A DNA stretch of 64,000 bases from Coprococcus_C hominis (GCF_020687505.1 NZ_JAJEQT010000001.1), one strand, 5' to 3'; positions 50,879 to 60,296 are shown, counted from the stretch's first letter. Numbers and translations are program-made. Notes: a model not told the origin generated them from the sequence alone.

Positions 50879-52423
50879 ATGTTTAGTAAAGTAAAAAGCT
50901 GTGCGGTTCACGGTGTGGACGGACGGATGATCGATGTGGAGGCAGATGTGAATGATGGTCTGCCTGTATTTACCATGGTTGGATATCTGTCATCGTCTGT
51001 CAGGGAGTCATCGGAACGCGTGCGGACTGCGCTTAAGAATTCAGGCTTTCATTTGCCACCGAAGCGCATCACAATCAATTTATCCCCGGCAGATATGAGA
51101 AAAGATGGTTCCGGATATGACCTTGCGATTGCAACAGCCGTGCTGCTGTCACTTGGCGTAACAGCAGAATTACCGATGGAACAGACGTTGGTGCTCGGAG
51201 AACTGAGCCTGGACGGATCGATAAAAGCGATTCCGGGCGTTCTTCCGATGGTTATCTGCGCCAGAGAAGAAGGTATGACAAGCTGCATTGTTCCAAAAGA
51301 AAATGTGCAGGAGGCTGCTTTGGTGCAAGGGATATCCGTTATAGGTGTTTCAAGCCTGCAGGAGACCATGGAGTATATCCAGGGAATAAAAGAATATGAC
51401 AATACGAATGTCAGGAAACCGGCTGTGGATACATCGGAATATCTGTATGATATTGATTTTTCTGATGTAGTAGGACAGGAAAGCATCAAGCGGGGGATGG
51501 AGATTGCTGCGGCTGGATTTCATAATGTGTTGTTAACCGGTGCAGCCGGCGCAGGGAAATCCATGCTCGCGAAGCGTCTGCCGACGATCCTGCCGCAGAT
51601 GAGCTTCGAAGAAAGTCTGGAAGTGACAAAGATATACAGTGTCGGAGGGATGTTACCGCCGGAAGGGGGATTGATCCACAGGCGTCCGTTCCGGGCACCA
51701 CATCACACGATCTCGGAATATGCACTGATCGGTGGCGGCAGGGTTCCGACACCGGGGGAGGTGAGCTTTGCGCATTACGGTGTGCTGTTTTTAGATGAAC
51801 TTCCGGAGTTTTCCAAACCTGTGTTGGAGGTGCTGCGCCAGCCGTTAGAAGACCGGAGAATCCGAATATCGAGAGTACAGGCATCGTATGAATTCCCAGC
51901 GGATTTTATGTTTGTGGCGGCGATGAATCCATGTCCATGTGGAAACTACCCGGATTATAGGAGGTGCAGCTGCACGGAACAGCAGATCCGCCGCTATCAA
52001 AGTAAGGTAAGCGGACCATTGCTTGACCGGATCGATATCCGGATGGAGGTTAAAGGCGTAAAGCAGGAGGCACTTTTCTCCAAACAGAAAACAGAAGCTT
52101 CGAAGACAATCCGGGCACGAGTGGAACAGGCAAGACAGATGCAGAAGGATCGGTTTGCCGGAACCGGACTGTTGTTTAATTCACAGCTTGATGGAAAAAA
52201 TCTGGAGGAATATATCAAGTTGTCTGCGGAAGGAAAAAGGCTGGTGCTTCAGCTGTTTGAAGAACAGGAATTATCTGTGCGAGGTGTGCACCGCGTCTTG
52301 AAGCTTGCCCGCACAATCGCGGATCTGGCTGGCAGTGAAGAGATTGAAAATGCACATCTGCAGGAAGCGGCATTTTACCGCAATCAGGATGTATTTGCAA
52401 AGGAGGTTCTGTATGGAAACTAG
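50879..52423 (+). CDS. comM: YifB/ComM-family Mg-chelatase-like AAA ATPase
   Basis: This is a protein of about 514 residues; the ATG at 50879 follows AAGGGAGCGAAT. An N-terminal Lon-type fold (residues 1-170: VKSCAVHGVDGRMIDVEADV, SSVRESSERVRTALKNSGFH) precedes the AAA+ domain with Walker A GAAGAGKSMLAKRLP, RPFRAPHHTISEYALIGG and Walker B VLFLDELPEF. A C-terminal Mg_chelatase_C domain and a Cys cluster (CPCGNYPDYRRCSC) complete it. ComM drives branch migration in natural transformation in Vibrio; in Clostridia its role is less clear. It overlaps dprA by 11 bases. Confidence 0.93.
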   Translation: MFSKVKSCAVHGVDGRMIDVEADVNDGLPVFTMVGYLSSSVRESSERVRTALKNSGFHLPPKRITINLSPADMRKDGSGYDLAIATAVLLSLGVTAELPMEQTLVLGELSLDGSIKAIPGVLPMVICAREEGMTSCIVPKENVQEAALVQGISVIGVSSLQETMEYIQGIKEYDNTNVRKPAVDTSEYLYDIDFSDVVGQESIKRGMEIAAAGFHNVLLTGAAGAGKSMLAKRLPTILPQMSFEESLEVTKIYSVGGMLPPEGGLIHRRPFRAPHHTISEYALIGGGRVPTPGEVSFAHYGVLFLDELPEFSKPVLEVLRQPLEDRRIRISRVQASYEFPADFMFVAAMNPCPCGNYPDYRRCSCTEQQIRRYQSKVSGPLLDRIDIRMEVKGVKQEALFSKQKTEASKTIRARVEQARQMQKDRFAGTGLLFNSQLDGKNLEEYIKLSAEGKRLVLQLFEEQELSVRGVHRVLKLARTIADLAGSEEIENAHLQEAAFYRNQDVFAKEVLYGN

Positions 52424-53555
52424 AAGTGAGATGGCAAGGCTTTGGCTATATGGAAATCATGAGATATCATCAAAAGTAAAATATTATCTGATTCTACGGT
52501 ACGGTACGGCCGAGCAGGCTATGGAGCAATCGGTACCGGAGCTTGAGAAGGAGCTGGCGAAGCAATTTGAACCGGCGGAATATCAGACGCTTTTACTTCG
52601 CAAAAATACAAATTATCTGGATGAAGTATACGGACGATTAAAGGAACGAAACATCCGAATCTTATATCCGGGGCATCCGTTATACCCGGAGAAGCTTACA
52701 AATATCTACGATAAACCGGAGATTTTATTTGCGCGTGGCAAAATTCGGGAGAGCATCAATTATTATAATCAGTCGGTTGCGATTGTGGGTGCACGCAATG
52801 CAGATACATACTGTAAAGAAACGACACGTATCTTCGCGAGGGAGCTTGCGAAGGCAGGAATCCAGATTGTGAGTGGACTGGCCAGGGGTATCGATGGTCA
52901 GGCACATCGCGGCTGTCTGGAAGCAGGCGGCTATACGATCGCAGTGCTTGGCTGTGGAATCAATGTCACATATCCGCGCGAGAATATCGAGTTATTTGCA
53001 CAGATCGAAGAACGTGGATTGATTCTGTCCGAATATTGTCTGGATGTACCGCCGCTTGCATTTCAATTTCCGCTCAGGAATCGGATCATAAGCGGACTGT
53101 CGGATGGTGTATTAGTATCCTGTGCCAAGAAGAAAAGCGGTTCTCTGATTACAGCAGATCTGGCACTTGATCAGGGAAAACAGGTGTACGCTCTGCCGGG
53201 CAGAGTATTAGATGCATTCAGTGAGGGTACAAACCACCTGATTCAGATGGGTGCGATGTGCGTGACAAGACCGAAGGATATCCTGCTTGATCTGTGGGGA
53301 GAGGAACGCCTGAATATGGATGATGTTAGCGGTGCTGCATCCGGTAGTGCTGAAAAACAAAGTGAAACGCGGGATAACCTGACAGCCGCAGAACGGACCG
53401 TATATGACCTTCTAGGCTTAGATCCCGTGCATGTGGATGATGTGATCGCACAGGCAAGACTCGGTGTATCGACGACAATCAGTGTGCTGTATGAGCTGGA
53501 GCGGCGAAACTTGATCAAGCAGCCGGTGCGAGGGTATTATATATGGAGTTTATGA
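52413..53555 (+). CDS. dprA: DNA processing protein DprA
   Basis: This is a protein of about 380 residues; the ATG at 52413 follows AAGGAGGTTCT inside comM. The N-terminal helical part (SAM-like, 1-70) precedes the Rossmann core: VAIVGARNADTYCKETTRIF, VSGLARGIDGQAHRGCLEAG, YTIAVLGCGINVTYPRENIE, SGLSDGVLVSCAKKKSGSLI. The C-terminal winged helix is present (TAAERTVYDLLGLDPVHVDD ... TTISVLYELERRNLIKQPV). DprA loads RecA on incoming single-stranded DNA. topA, its common next neighbour, is 10 kb away here. Confidence 0.95.
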   Translation: METRSEMARLWLYGNHEISSKVKYYLILRYGTAEQAMEQSVPELEKELAKQFEPAEYQTLLLRKNTNYLDEVYGRLKERNIRILYPGHPLYPEKLTNIYDKPEILFARGKIRESINYYNQSVAIVGARNADTYCKETTRIFARELAKAGIQIVSGLARGIDGQAHRGCLEAGGYTIAVLGCGINVTYPRENIELFAQIEERGLILSEYCLDVPPLAFQFPLRNRIISGLSDGVLVSCAKKKSGSLITADLALDQGKQVYALPGRVLDAFSEGTNHLIQMGAMCVTRPKDILLDLWGEERLNMDDVSGAASGSAEKQSETRDNLTAAERTVYDLLGLDPVHVDDVIAQARLGVSTTISVLYELERRNLIKQPVRGYYIWSL

Positions 53556-53579
53556 AGAATGATAGCTGTATTTAATATG

Positions 53580-53627
53580 CTAGATTTATGAAAACGCGCA
53601 ACACTGTCGCACGTTTTCATAAATTAG
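53580..53627. repeat. Strong inverted repeat downstream of dprA
   Basis: ATTTATGAAAACG at 53584-53596 and CGTTTTCATAAAT at 53612-53624 are exact inverted partners of 13 bp around 15 bases; CTA/TAG extend it past one bulged G. No T-run follows. It marks the left edge of the accessory block and could be a terminator-like structure, an intergenic repeat or an insertion border. Confidence 0.7.
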
Positions 53628-53717
53628 TTCTTTTGTATCGCAGAAATATGACATAAGATATGGGTATGCAAAGCTGCCGATATAAGGTATAATAAATGAA
53701 TTAAGTTTAACAATCGA

Positions 53718-53775
53718 AGTTTGAAGGAGCGACAATATATGAAGTATTTATAATTCCGTTTTGCCGGACTGAAAA
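53718..53775 (+). pseudogene. Possible 5' scrap of an alpha/beta hydrolase gene
   Basis: AGTTTGAAGGAGCGACAATA, then ATGAAGTATTTATAA, closely resembles the start region of the intact hydrolase gene at 61727-61780 (AGTTTGAAGGAGGATAATAT, then ATGAAGTATCTATA); similarity fades after TTTTGCCGGACT. Here the frame stops after four codons. It is either a shortened duplicate or chance likeness of a ribosome binding region. Confidence 0.3.
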
Positions 53776-53799
53776 ATCAAGTGTAGGAGGATACATGAC

Positions 53800-54735
53800 A
53801 TGAAATATACGAATAAGCATATAAAAGAAGAATACAAATTAAATCAAATAGGGCGGACAATTGGAATGATCCTCTTAGTGATAGGAATATTATTGGTGGG
53901 ATTTGGAATGATTCAGACAAAGAGAAAGATGGATTATGTCCGACCATTTGAACTGGTATTACAGGAAGAATCCAATCCTGCGAATCAGACAGCATATATT
54001 GATATTATCCGGGTACCGGAGAAGTTGGCGGAAAATAAATATGAAGGATATTACCTTGTAACAACCGCTGAGGAAAGCTATATTGTAGAGATGCAACCGG
54101 AACAGTTCGTAGATTTGAAGCAGAGAGTGGAAGAGAACGGTACGGCAAGAGTGGAAGGCATGACGAAAGTTGTGATTGATGAGAATGTAAAAACAATCGT
54201 AAGTGCGTATATCAATCACAAATTTATTGCTATACGTATGACGAAGCTTACCTATGGAAAAATACTCAAGGAAGGATATTTTGTGAATCTGGATATCGGC
54301 GGCATCTTAATATTGATTGGAATTTCGATGGTATTCATACAGGTGCGTGCGATAAAAAAATACAGACATCCATTGGCAGAGCAGATTGACGAAGAATGTA
54401 ATCAGCCGGAAGCTCTCTGGTTTAATGATTTTAGAATATATTTGACAAAGAGCTTTCTTGTATCTGTATATGGTGGAAAGTTGACTGCGCTGGATCTGGC
54501 AAAGGTACAAATGATAAGACTGTTCGAAACAGGGAAGGGGAGTTTGAGTGTTATCACCTTGGAGGTGACGACAACAGAACAGGAGAAAATAACTGTCAGC
54601 GAGAATGAATGGTCATTTTTTACAATGAATGAAGAAGAGATTACTTATCTGACAGATGTATTCGGCAAAAGAAATATTGAATTTGTTTGTGAGATTCAAC
54701 CGGATGAAGAAATCGATGAAGACGAAGAGTTTTGA
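53800..54735 (+). CDS. Two-TM membrane protein, DUF6709-like
   Basis: The product has 311 residues. TM1 is at about 20-40, an extracytoplasmic domain at about 45-155, TM2 at about 165-188, and an acidic cytosolic domain to the end (PDEEIDEDEEF). The outline (TM, loop with YLVTTAEESYIVEMQPEQF, TM, PH-like end with LDLAKVQMIRLFETGKGSLS) recalls the DUF6709 family of Lachnospiraceae, from memory only. Function unknown. The start follows TAGGAGGATACATGAC. It opens the accessory block after dprA. Confidence 0.6.
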   Translation: MKYTNKHIKEEYKLNQIGRTIGMILLVIGILLVGFGMIQTKRKMDYVRPFELVLQEESNPANQTAYIDIIRVPEKLAENKYEGYYLVTTAEESYIVEMQPEQFVDLKQRVEENGTARVEGMTKVVIDENVKTIVSAYINHKFIAIRMTKLTYGKILKEGYFVNLDIGGILILIGISMVFIQVRAIKKYRHPLAEQIDEECNQPEALWFNDFRIYLTKSFLVSVYGGKLTALDLAKVQMIRLFETGKGSLSVITLEVTTTEQEKITVSENEWSFFTMNEEEITYLTDVFGKRNIEFVCEIQPDEEIDEDEEF

Positions 54736-54736
54736 A

Positions 54737-54916
54737 ATGGAAAACATGCATAGGAATTATGCAAAGGATAAAAGGAATAAGTTGCTCTTGAACGTATACC
54801 AAAAGAACGCACGGGCAATATCCTTTTATAAGAGAGAAGGATTTGAGATTCAGCATAGTGGCTTAGATGAGGCTACCGGAGAAAAGGATTATGTAATGAC
54901 ATGGCAACACAAATAG
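54737..54916 (+). pseudogene. C-terminal fragment of a GNAT acetyltransferase
   Basis: The frame from 54737 gives about 59 residues ending in NKLLLNVYQKNARAISFYKR, EGFEIQHSGLDEATGEKDYV and MTWQHK. This is the acetyl-CoA-binding end of a GNAT protein (N-xxA-xxFYxxxGF). The N-terminal two thirds, with the R/Q-x-x-G-x-G/A loop, are missing. It begins right after the preceding gene's stop and has no ribosome binding site of its own, so it is a broken remnant. Confidence 0.75.
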
Positions 54917-54967
54917 ACGAAGCTTACCGATGGAAATATATAGTTAATAAAGAGAGGTGCATATGCT

Positions 54968-55657
54968 ATGCCCGGTATACTCGTGGTTGAAGATGATGAA
55001 AATTTAAATCGTGGGATTACATTTTCACTGAAAAAATCCGGATATGAGGTATTTTCAGCAGAATCAGTGAAGAAAGCGAAAAGAATTGCAAGTGATAATC
55101 ATGTGGATGTTACCATTTGTGATGTGAATCTTCCGGATGGGAATGGACTGGAATTGGTAAGGTGGATGAGATGCAATTATAATACATACATTATCTGCCT
55201 TACAGCACTAGATCAGGAGATGGATCAGGTCATGGGATATGAAGCAGGGGCAGATGATTATATTACAAAGCCGTTTAGTCTTTCGGTACTTCTTTTGAAA
55301 ATAGAAGCACATTTCCGCCGCAGACAGGAGAAGACGGAAGCTGGAAAGATGATTTCGGGAGATATCGTATTTATCGCAGGAGAAATGAAAGTCCTGATAA
55401 AGAGTCGTGAAATCAGTCTGACAAAAACGGAGTTGAAAATGCTGACTTTTTTTCTTCAGAATCCGAAACAGATTCTTTCAAAAACACAAATATTGGAAAA
55501 TGTGTTTGATCTGGAAGGGGATTTTGTGGATGAAAATACAATCGCTGTCAATATCAGAAGACTCCGTGAGAAAATTGAAGACAATCCGGCTGCACCGGTC
55601 TATATAAAGAATATCAGAGGTCTTGGGTATATATGGAATCAGGAGGTACGGCGGTGA
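54968..55657 (+). CDS. OmpR-family response regulator
   Basis: The product has 229 residues. The receiver domain has VVEDDENL, the phosphoacceptor Asp 52 in TICDVNLPDG, Thr in CLTALDQEMD and Lys in DYITKPFSLS. The C-terminal winged helix (about 130-229) ends VNIRRLREKIEDNPAAPVYI, KNIRGLGYIW. It pairs with the sensor kinase that overlaps it by four bases, and the operon leads to an ABC exporter, the usual arrangement for peptide-antibiotic or envelope-stress response. Confidence 0.93.
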   Translation: MPGILVVEDDENLNRGITFSLKKSGYEVFSAESVKKAKRIASDNHVDVTICDVNLPDGNGLELVRWMRCNYNTYIICLTALDQEMDQVMGYEAGADDYITKPFSLSVLLLKIEAHFRRRQEKTEAGKMISGDIVFIAGEMKVLIKSREISLTKTELKMLTFFLQNPKQILSKTQILENVFDLEGDFVDENTIAVNIRRLREKIEDNPAAPVYIKNIRGLGYIWNQEVRR

Positions 55658-56898
55658 CAAAGAGATATCGCAAGAAAATCTCAGTAGTGCCTTCCTTGGT
55701 ATTGCCTGTCATAGTATTGTTTGCAATATTAAATTGCTTTACCACGTATGTGTTTTATGAAGATTATAAATATAAAATGAATCTTATGACAGAGATTGCT
55801 GCAAAGGAAGAATGTTCCGGGCTGGATGCTGTTTCAGAATTGCTTAAGGATAAAGATATTGAAACCAACGAACGGGGACGGCGATTATTGGAGCAATATG
55901 GATACTGGGGAAATAAAGGGAATGCATGTTATTTGCAATTCCGGCATCAGGTTATGGTGACCGGTGCTGTAAGCACTGTGATATGCATGCTTTTTTTGAC
56001 TTTTTTACTTTATTGGAAGAAAAAAGAAGATGCGTGTCATCAGAAAATTTTAGACCAGTTGGAAGAAATTCTGATCAGATTCCGTGAAAATAAATTTGAT
56101 GATTTACTGAAAACGGAAAATCACGCTGAACTGGAAAAATTGAATGACCAGCTTGAAGCAATCGGACATCATATTCGGTTGCTAAAGGAAGAAGCGCGGG
56201 CAGAAAAAGAGAGTACGAAAGAAATGGTTTCTGATATCTCTCACCAGTTAAAGACACCGGTTGCAGCTTTGGATACATGTTTTAGTGTGTTGATGCAGAA
56301 TGACTTAAGTGCCACAGAACAGGAGGAGTTTCGTATCCGTTGTCGGAGTGCTCTGGATGGAGTGGAGACATTATTGCAGTCGCTTCTTGAAATATCCAAG
56401 ATGAAAACTGGACTGATTCAGATGAATAAGAAAAATCTTCCGCTTATGGATACTGTCATATCTGCTGTGAACCGTACTTATCCCAAAGCGGATGAGAAAG
56501 AAATTGAATTCGTTTTTGACTATGCAAAAGAACTGGAAACATGCATGGTTATGCAGGATAAAAGATGGCTTGGTGAAGCTTTTATCAACGTTCTGGATAA
56601 TGCGGTCAAGTACAGTCCGGGTGGTTCAAAAATATTTATCCGGTTACAAAAAAGAAACGATCTTGTAAGAATGGAAATTGAGGATCAGGGAATTGGTATT
56701 CCGCAGAATGAGTATCACAAAATTTTTCAACGATTTTACAGAGGAAGTTCCAGGGAGGTCATGGAAAAGAGTGGTACAGGAATCGGACTATTTCTATCGA
56801 GAGAAATTATCGAAAAACACGGAGGTATGATCACGGTAACCTCCGGCAAAAAGAAAAAAGGAAGCACGTTTGTGATCCAATTACCATATGTTGGTTAA
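55654..56898 (+). CDS. Sensor histidine kinase
   Basis: This is a protein of about 414 residues; the GTG at 55654 follows AGGAGGTACGGC. Two TM helices (about 12-32 and 100-122) enclose a short extracytoplasmic loop of about 65 residues. The H box is DISHQLKTPVAAL (His about 197); the ATPase domain has N box VLDNAVKYSPGG, G1 IEDQGIGIP and G2 SGTGIGLFLSREI. It phosphorylates the partner regulator. The ligand is unknown. Confidence 0.93.
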   Translation: MTKRYRKKISVVPSLVLPVIVLFAILNCFTTYVFYEDYKYKMNLMTEIAAKEECSGLDAVSELLKDKDIETNERGRRLLEQYGYWGNKGNACYLQFRHQVMVTGAVSTVICMLFLTFLLYWKKKEDACHQKILDQLEEILIRFRENKFDDLLKTENHAELEKLNDQLEAIGHHIRLLKEEARAEKESTKEMVSDISHQLKTPVAALDTCFSVLMQNDLSATEQEEFRIRCRSALDGVETLLQSLLEISKMKTGLIQMNKKNLPLMDTVISAVNRTYPKADEKEIEFVFDYAKELETCMVMQDKRWLGEAFINVLDNAVKYSPGGSKIFIRLQKRNDLVRMEIEDQGIGIPQNEYHKIFQRFYRGSSREVMEKSGTGIGLFLSREIIEKHGGMITVTSGKKKKGSTFVIQLPYVG

Positions 56899-56907
56899 AT
56901 TTTAATT

Positions 56908-56950
56908 GGGCAGAAATCTTACAATTCTGTAAGACTTCTGCCCACTTTTT
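56908..56950 (+). terminator. Terminator between kinase and ABC genes
   Basis: GGGCAGAA-A-TCTTACA pairs with TGTAAGA-C-TTCTGCCC around a short loop; ACTTTTT follows. It uncouples the two-component genes from the ABC genes, which then need their own promoter in 56951-57070, likely the regulator's target. Confidence 0.8.
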
Positions 56951-57070
56951 GAAAGTGAAATGAAAGATTATATTGCTACAATCAGCATGTAGGTTGAAAA
57001 ATGATATATAAACAGGCAAAGAAAGCGTGCTGAAAAGGTACGCTTTACAGAATTGAAAAGGAGGCAACAC

Positions 57071-57745
57071 ATGAGTGTGATATTAGAAACCAAACAGCTT
57101 TGTAAGTTTTATGGCGCAGGTGAGAATCAGGTCAAAGCGGTCAATCAGGTGGACATTCAGATTGAGCAGGGAGAATTTGTCGCAATTGTTGGAAAGTCAG
57201 GATCCGGTAAAAGTACATTACTTCATATGCTTGGAGGGCTTGATACCCCGACAAAAGGCAGTGTTACTTTAGCAGGGAAAGATTTATACAGGATGAAGGA
57301 AGATGCCCTTGCTGTTTTCCGCAGAAGAAAAATCGGCTTTGTTTTTCAGGCATTTAATCTGGTTTCATCTATTAATGTCTGGGAAAATATTGTACTGCCA
57401 CTGGGGCTAGATGGAAGAAAAGTGGATGAAGCGTATGTAAATGATATCATTGCAACTTTGGGAATTGAAAAGAGGATTTACAATCTGCCAAATCAGTTGT
57501 CCGGAGGACAGCAACAGAGAGTAGCAATTGCAAGAGCACTGGTGAATCGTCCGGAAATTATATTTGCAGATGAGCCGACAGGAAATCTTGATTCCAAGAC
57601 CAGTGATGAGGTGATTGCCCTGCTTAAGATGACAGCAAAAAAATATGGACAGACAATTGTAATGATTACCCATGATGACGAAATTGCACAGGTCGCTGAT
57701 CGTATTCTGGTAATTGAGGATGGACAGGTGGTGGATTTTAGATGA
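57071..57745 (+). CDS. ABC transporter ATPase (MacB/LolD type)
   Basis: This is a protein of about 224 residues; the ATG at 57071 follows AAAAGGAGGCAACAC. Walker A GKSGSGKST, Q loop VFQAFNLVSSINVWENI, signature LSGGQQQRVAIARALV, Walker B IIFADEPTGNLD and switch His in VMITHDDEIAQ are all present. It partners the FtsX-type permease, whose start overlaps its stop (ATGA). Systems like this expel or relieve antimicrobial peptides, or drive cell-wall signalling. Confidence 0.95.
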   Translation: MSVILETKQLCKFYGAGENQVKAVNQVDIQIEQGEFVAIVGKSGSGKSTLLHMLGGLDTPTKGSVTLAGKDLYRMKEDALAVFRRRKIGFVFQAFNLVSSINVWENIVLPLGLDGRKVDEAYVNDIIATLGIEKRIYNLPNQLSGGQQQRVAIARALVNRPEIIFADEPTGNLDSKTSDEVIALLKMTAKKYGQTIVMITHDDEIAQVADRILVIEDGQVVDFR

Positions 57746-60186
57746 AGACAATAAGCAGGATTGCATATAGCAATGACAAAAAGAACAAGACAAGAAGTAT
57801 ACTGATTATGATGTCCATATGTCTGACTACGATGCTGCTTGTGATTATCAGTACTGTGGGAAATGGAATGATCCGTTTACAGAAAAGTCAGGCGGCAGGC
57901 TCATATGGAAGCAATTATGGTTTGTTTGTCGCAGCAGATGCCTCGCAGTTAAAGGAAGTAAGCCGCCGTGCAGAAATAGATGCAATAGGAATTATGTGTA
58001 CAGAAGGCATAATTAAAGGCAACGAAAACGGTGGTTTTGTCTGCATGGATGAGACTGCAAGAAAAATGCTTCCCTATAATAATGAATATGAGTTAAAGGA
58101 AGGAAAGTATCCGGGAGGAACGCAGGAAATTGCCGCAGGAAGAGCATTTTTTCGTGCAATGGGATATGATGATGTAAAGGTCGGAGATACGGTTACACTG
58201 GATTACCGTGCAGGGATGCGGTCAGAATATAAGCCGGAAGAATTTGTTGTCAGCGGAATCCTATATGACCGGGATGAGTATACCATCGAGGCATCTTATG
58301 TTGCTTTCGGGTCACAGGAGTTTTACGATGAGCATATCGCAGAGAATGACAGACAGTATAATATTTATTTTTCTTTAAATGATTCTGCAAATGTATCTAT
58401 GAATAATATTGAACCGGTTATAAAACAGATTGCAGCATCTTGTGGGATCGAAGAAAAAAACGTTATAATCAATGATTTCTATCTGCAATGGGTCTTGCAG
58501 CCGAGTTATGAAACGATTGCGGTATGTGGAATGCTGATTCTTGCAATTGTACTTTTCTCTGTTGTGGTCATTTATAATATTTTTCAGGTCGGTATTGCCA
58601 ACAAGATACAGGAGTATGGAAAAATCAAGGCTCTGGGAGCGACAAAAAAGCAGATGAAACAACTGATCTTCAGAGAGGGCATTTTTTTGACAATTTTTTC
58701 AATACCGGTTGGATTGCTTCTTGGCTTTCTGATTGCAAAATACGGTTTTAACTGGCTGGTAGAACAGGGAAAACTTGTATCAACCGGAACTGGCTCTATG
58801 AGTGTCCAAAATCAGCAGGTGCCACTGTTTTCCCTGCCTGTTATGCTTCTATGTATTTTCGTATCATTTCTTACCGTTGCTTTGGCGCTGCGTAAACCAA
58901 TGAAAATTGTTTCACGGATTTCGCCTATCGAAGCAACACGGTATTTAGAAAATGCAGAAACACAAAGAAAAGGAAAACGAAATGGCAGAAAAAATGTTAC
59001 CGTGTTTTCTATGGCAATGGCAAATGTAACGGGTAATCCCAAAAGAACCATTGGTACCATCCTTACGATGGGGCTTTCCTGCACATTGTTTGTGATTATC
59101 TCTAATTATGTGGGAAATATTGACACGGAGCATGAAGCACGTCTTTCCGTTAATCATGGACAATTTGAACTGCAGCTTGACTATTCTGCTGAGTATGATG
59201 AAAGATATCCGGAGAATAATCTGGATACGATTCTGACGGATGATCCATTGAATGATTCGCTGATTGAAGAAATCAAAAGCATTCCGGGAGTGACGGATGT
59301 CATGACAAGAGAGATTGTCTCTGTAAATCTGAACGGAACAAGATTTCCGGCTACTATTGTGAGTAAAAGGGATTTTGATTTTATGCGTCAAGAAGGGGAT
59401 ATTGGCTCTATGGACTATGATCAGGCAGTAAAGAATGGTGATATTTTCTTTGGCTGGTCGACGTGGATGGAACAAGATGGATATGCTCCGGGTGAATCCA
59501 TTGCATTTGACTTTGAGAATGGAAGTGGAACCTATACCTATCAGGGAAAGATTGCAGGATCCTTTGTAAGTGCGGACACTTATCTTGTCATTCCGGAAGG
59601 CGTATACCGTTCCATGAATCCGAGAGGAACAGCCTATGGCTATCTGTGGGTGGACTGTGATAAAAAAGATGTGGCATCTGTGGAGCAAAATCTGAATACA
59701 TTGATTTCTAATACTTCGCATATAAAAATGGATACTTATCATGCGCAGTTACAATCTGCAGAATTTGCAGCCCGCATGATGAAGCTTGGCTGTTATCTGT
59801 TTATGGCTATTGTAGGACTCATCGGGTTTATGAATATGGCGAATACCATGATCATGAATATTACGACAAAAAAGCAGGAATATGGTATATTACAGGCTGT
59901 GGGTATGACAAATAAACAATTAAATTTATGCCTGCAGTTGCAGGGACTGATTTTTACGGTTGGCACCATATGTGTAGCACTTGTTGTTGGTCTGCCACTT
60001 GGCTACGCGCTCTTTGCCTATGCAAAGCATAATGGAATATTTGGAATAAATATCTATCATGTTCCAATCGTACCAATTTTTATTATGATTTTTTTGGTCG
60101 GTCTGTTGCAGATTGTGCTTTCCTGCGTTTTAAGCAGTAATCTGAAAAAGGAAACGCTGGTTGAAAGAATAAGGTATCAGGGATAG
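57742..60186 (+). CDS. ABC permease with two FtsX domains
   Basis: The product has 814 residues. TM1 at about 20-40 is followed by an extracytoplasmic domain to about 250, then three TMs with FtsX sequence (IQEYGKIKALGATKKQMKQL). A second unit repeats the plan: TM at about 435-455, extracytoplasmic domain to about 670, and three TMs with MNITTKKQEYGILQAVGMTN. This is the duplicated MacB/SalY-like form, not the ten-TM BceB form. It likely transmits ATP-driven motion to the outer face to extrude or sense peptides or lipids. Confidence 0.9.
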   Translation: MKTISRIAYSNDKKNKTRSILIMMSICLTTMLLVIISTVGNGMIRLQKSQAAGSYGSNYGLFVAADASQLKEVSRRAEIDAIGIMCTEGIIKGNENGGFVCMDETARKMLPYNNEYELKEGKYPGGTQEIAAGRAFFRAMGYDDVKVGDTVTLDYRAGMRSEYKPEEFVVSGILYDRDEYTIEASYVAFGSQEFYDEHIAENDRQYNIYFSLNDSANVSMNNIEPVIKQIAASCGIEEKNVIINDFYLQWVLQPSYETIAVCGMLILAIVLFSVVVIYNIFQVGIANKIQEYGKIKALGATKKQMKQLIFREGIFLTIFSIPVGLLLGFLIAKYGFNWLVEQGKLVSTGTGSMSVQNQQVPLFSLPVMLLCIFVSFLTVALALRKPMKIVSRISPIEATRYLENAETQRKGKRNGRKNVTVFSMAMANVTGNPKRTIGTILTMGLSCTLFVIISNYVGNIDTEHEARLSVNHGQFELQLDYSAEYDERYPENNLDTILTDDPLNDSLIEEIKSIPGVTDVMTREIVSVNLNGTRFPATIVSKRDFDFMRQEGDIGSMDYDQAVKNGDIFFGWSTWMEQDGYAPGESIAFDFENGSGTYTYQGKIAGSFVSADTYLVIPEGVYRSMNPRGTAYGYLWVDCDKKDVASVEQNLNTLISNTSHIKMDTYHAQLQSAEFAARMMKLGCYLFMAIVGLIGFMNMANTMIMNITTKKQEYGILQAVGMTNKQLNLCLQLQGLIFTVGTICVALVVGLPLGYALFAYAKHNGIFGINIYHVPIVPIFIMIFLVGLLQIVLSCVLSSNLKKETLVERIRYQG

Positions 60187-60191
60187 CAAGT

Positions 60192-60235
60192 AACCAAGCT
60201 GTCACTCGGGCAATGAGTGACAGCTTGGTTTTTTT
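60192..60235 (+). terminator. Strong terminator after the ABC permease
   Basis: AACCAAGCTGTCACTC and GAGTGACAGCTTGGTT form a 16-bp perfect stem with a 7-base loop, followed by TTTTT. Confidence 0.95.
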
Positions 60236-60243
60236 CTGCTTTT

Positions 60244-60290
60244 CAGCAGTCAATGCGTAGCATGTAGACAGCACTTGTATAAACATCAAT
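60244..60290 (-). pseudogene. Relic of a DUF6061-like gene
   Basis: Read on the minus strand, this gives IDVYTSAVYMLRIDC and a stop, matching IDIYTSAGYMLRIDC of the intact gene at 1989-2228. The start codon, ribosome binding site and N-terminal codons are gone: about 66 bases present at the first site are deleted here, which joins the fragment to the conserved repeat. Confidence 0.75.
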
Positions 60291-60296
60291 CAGCAG

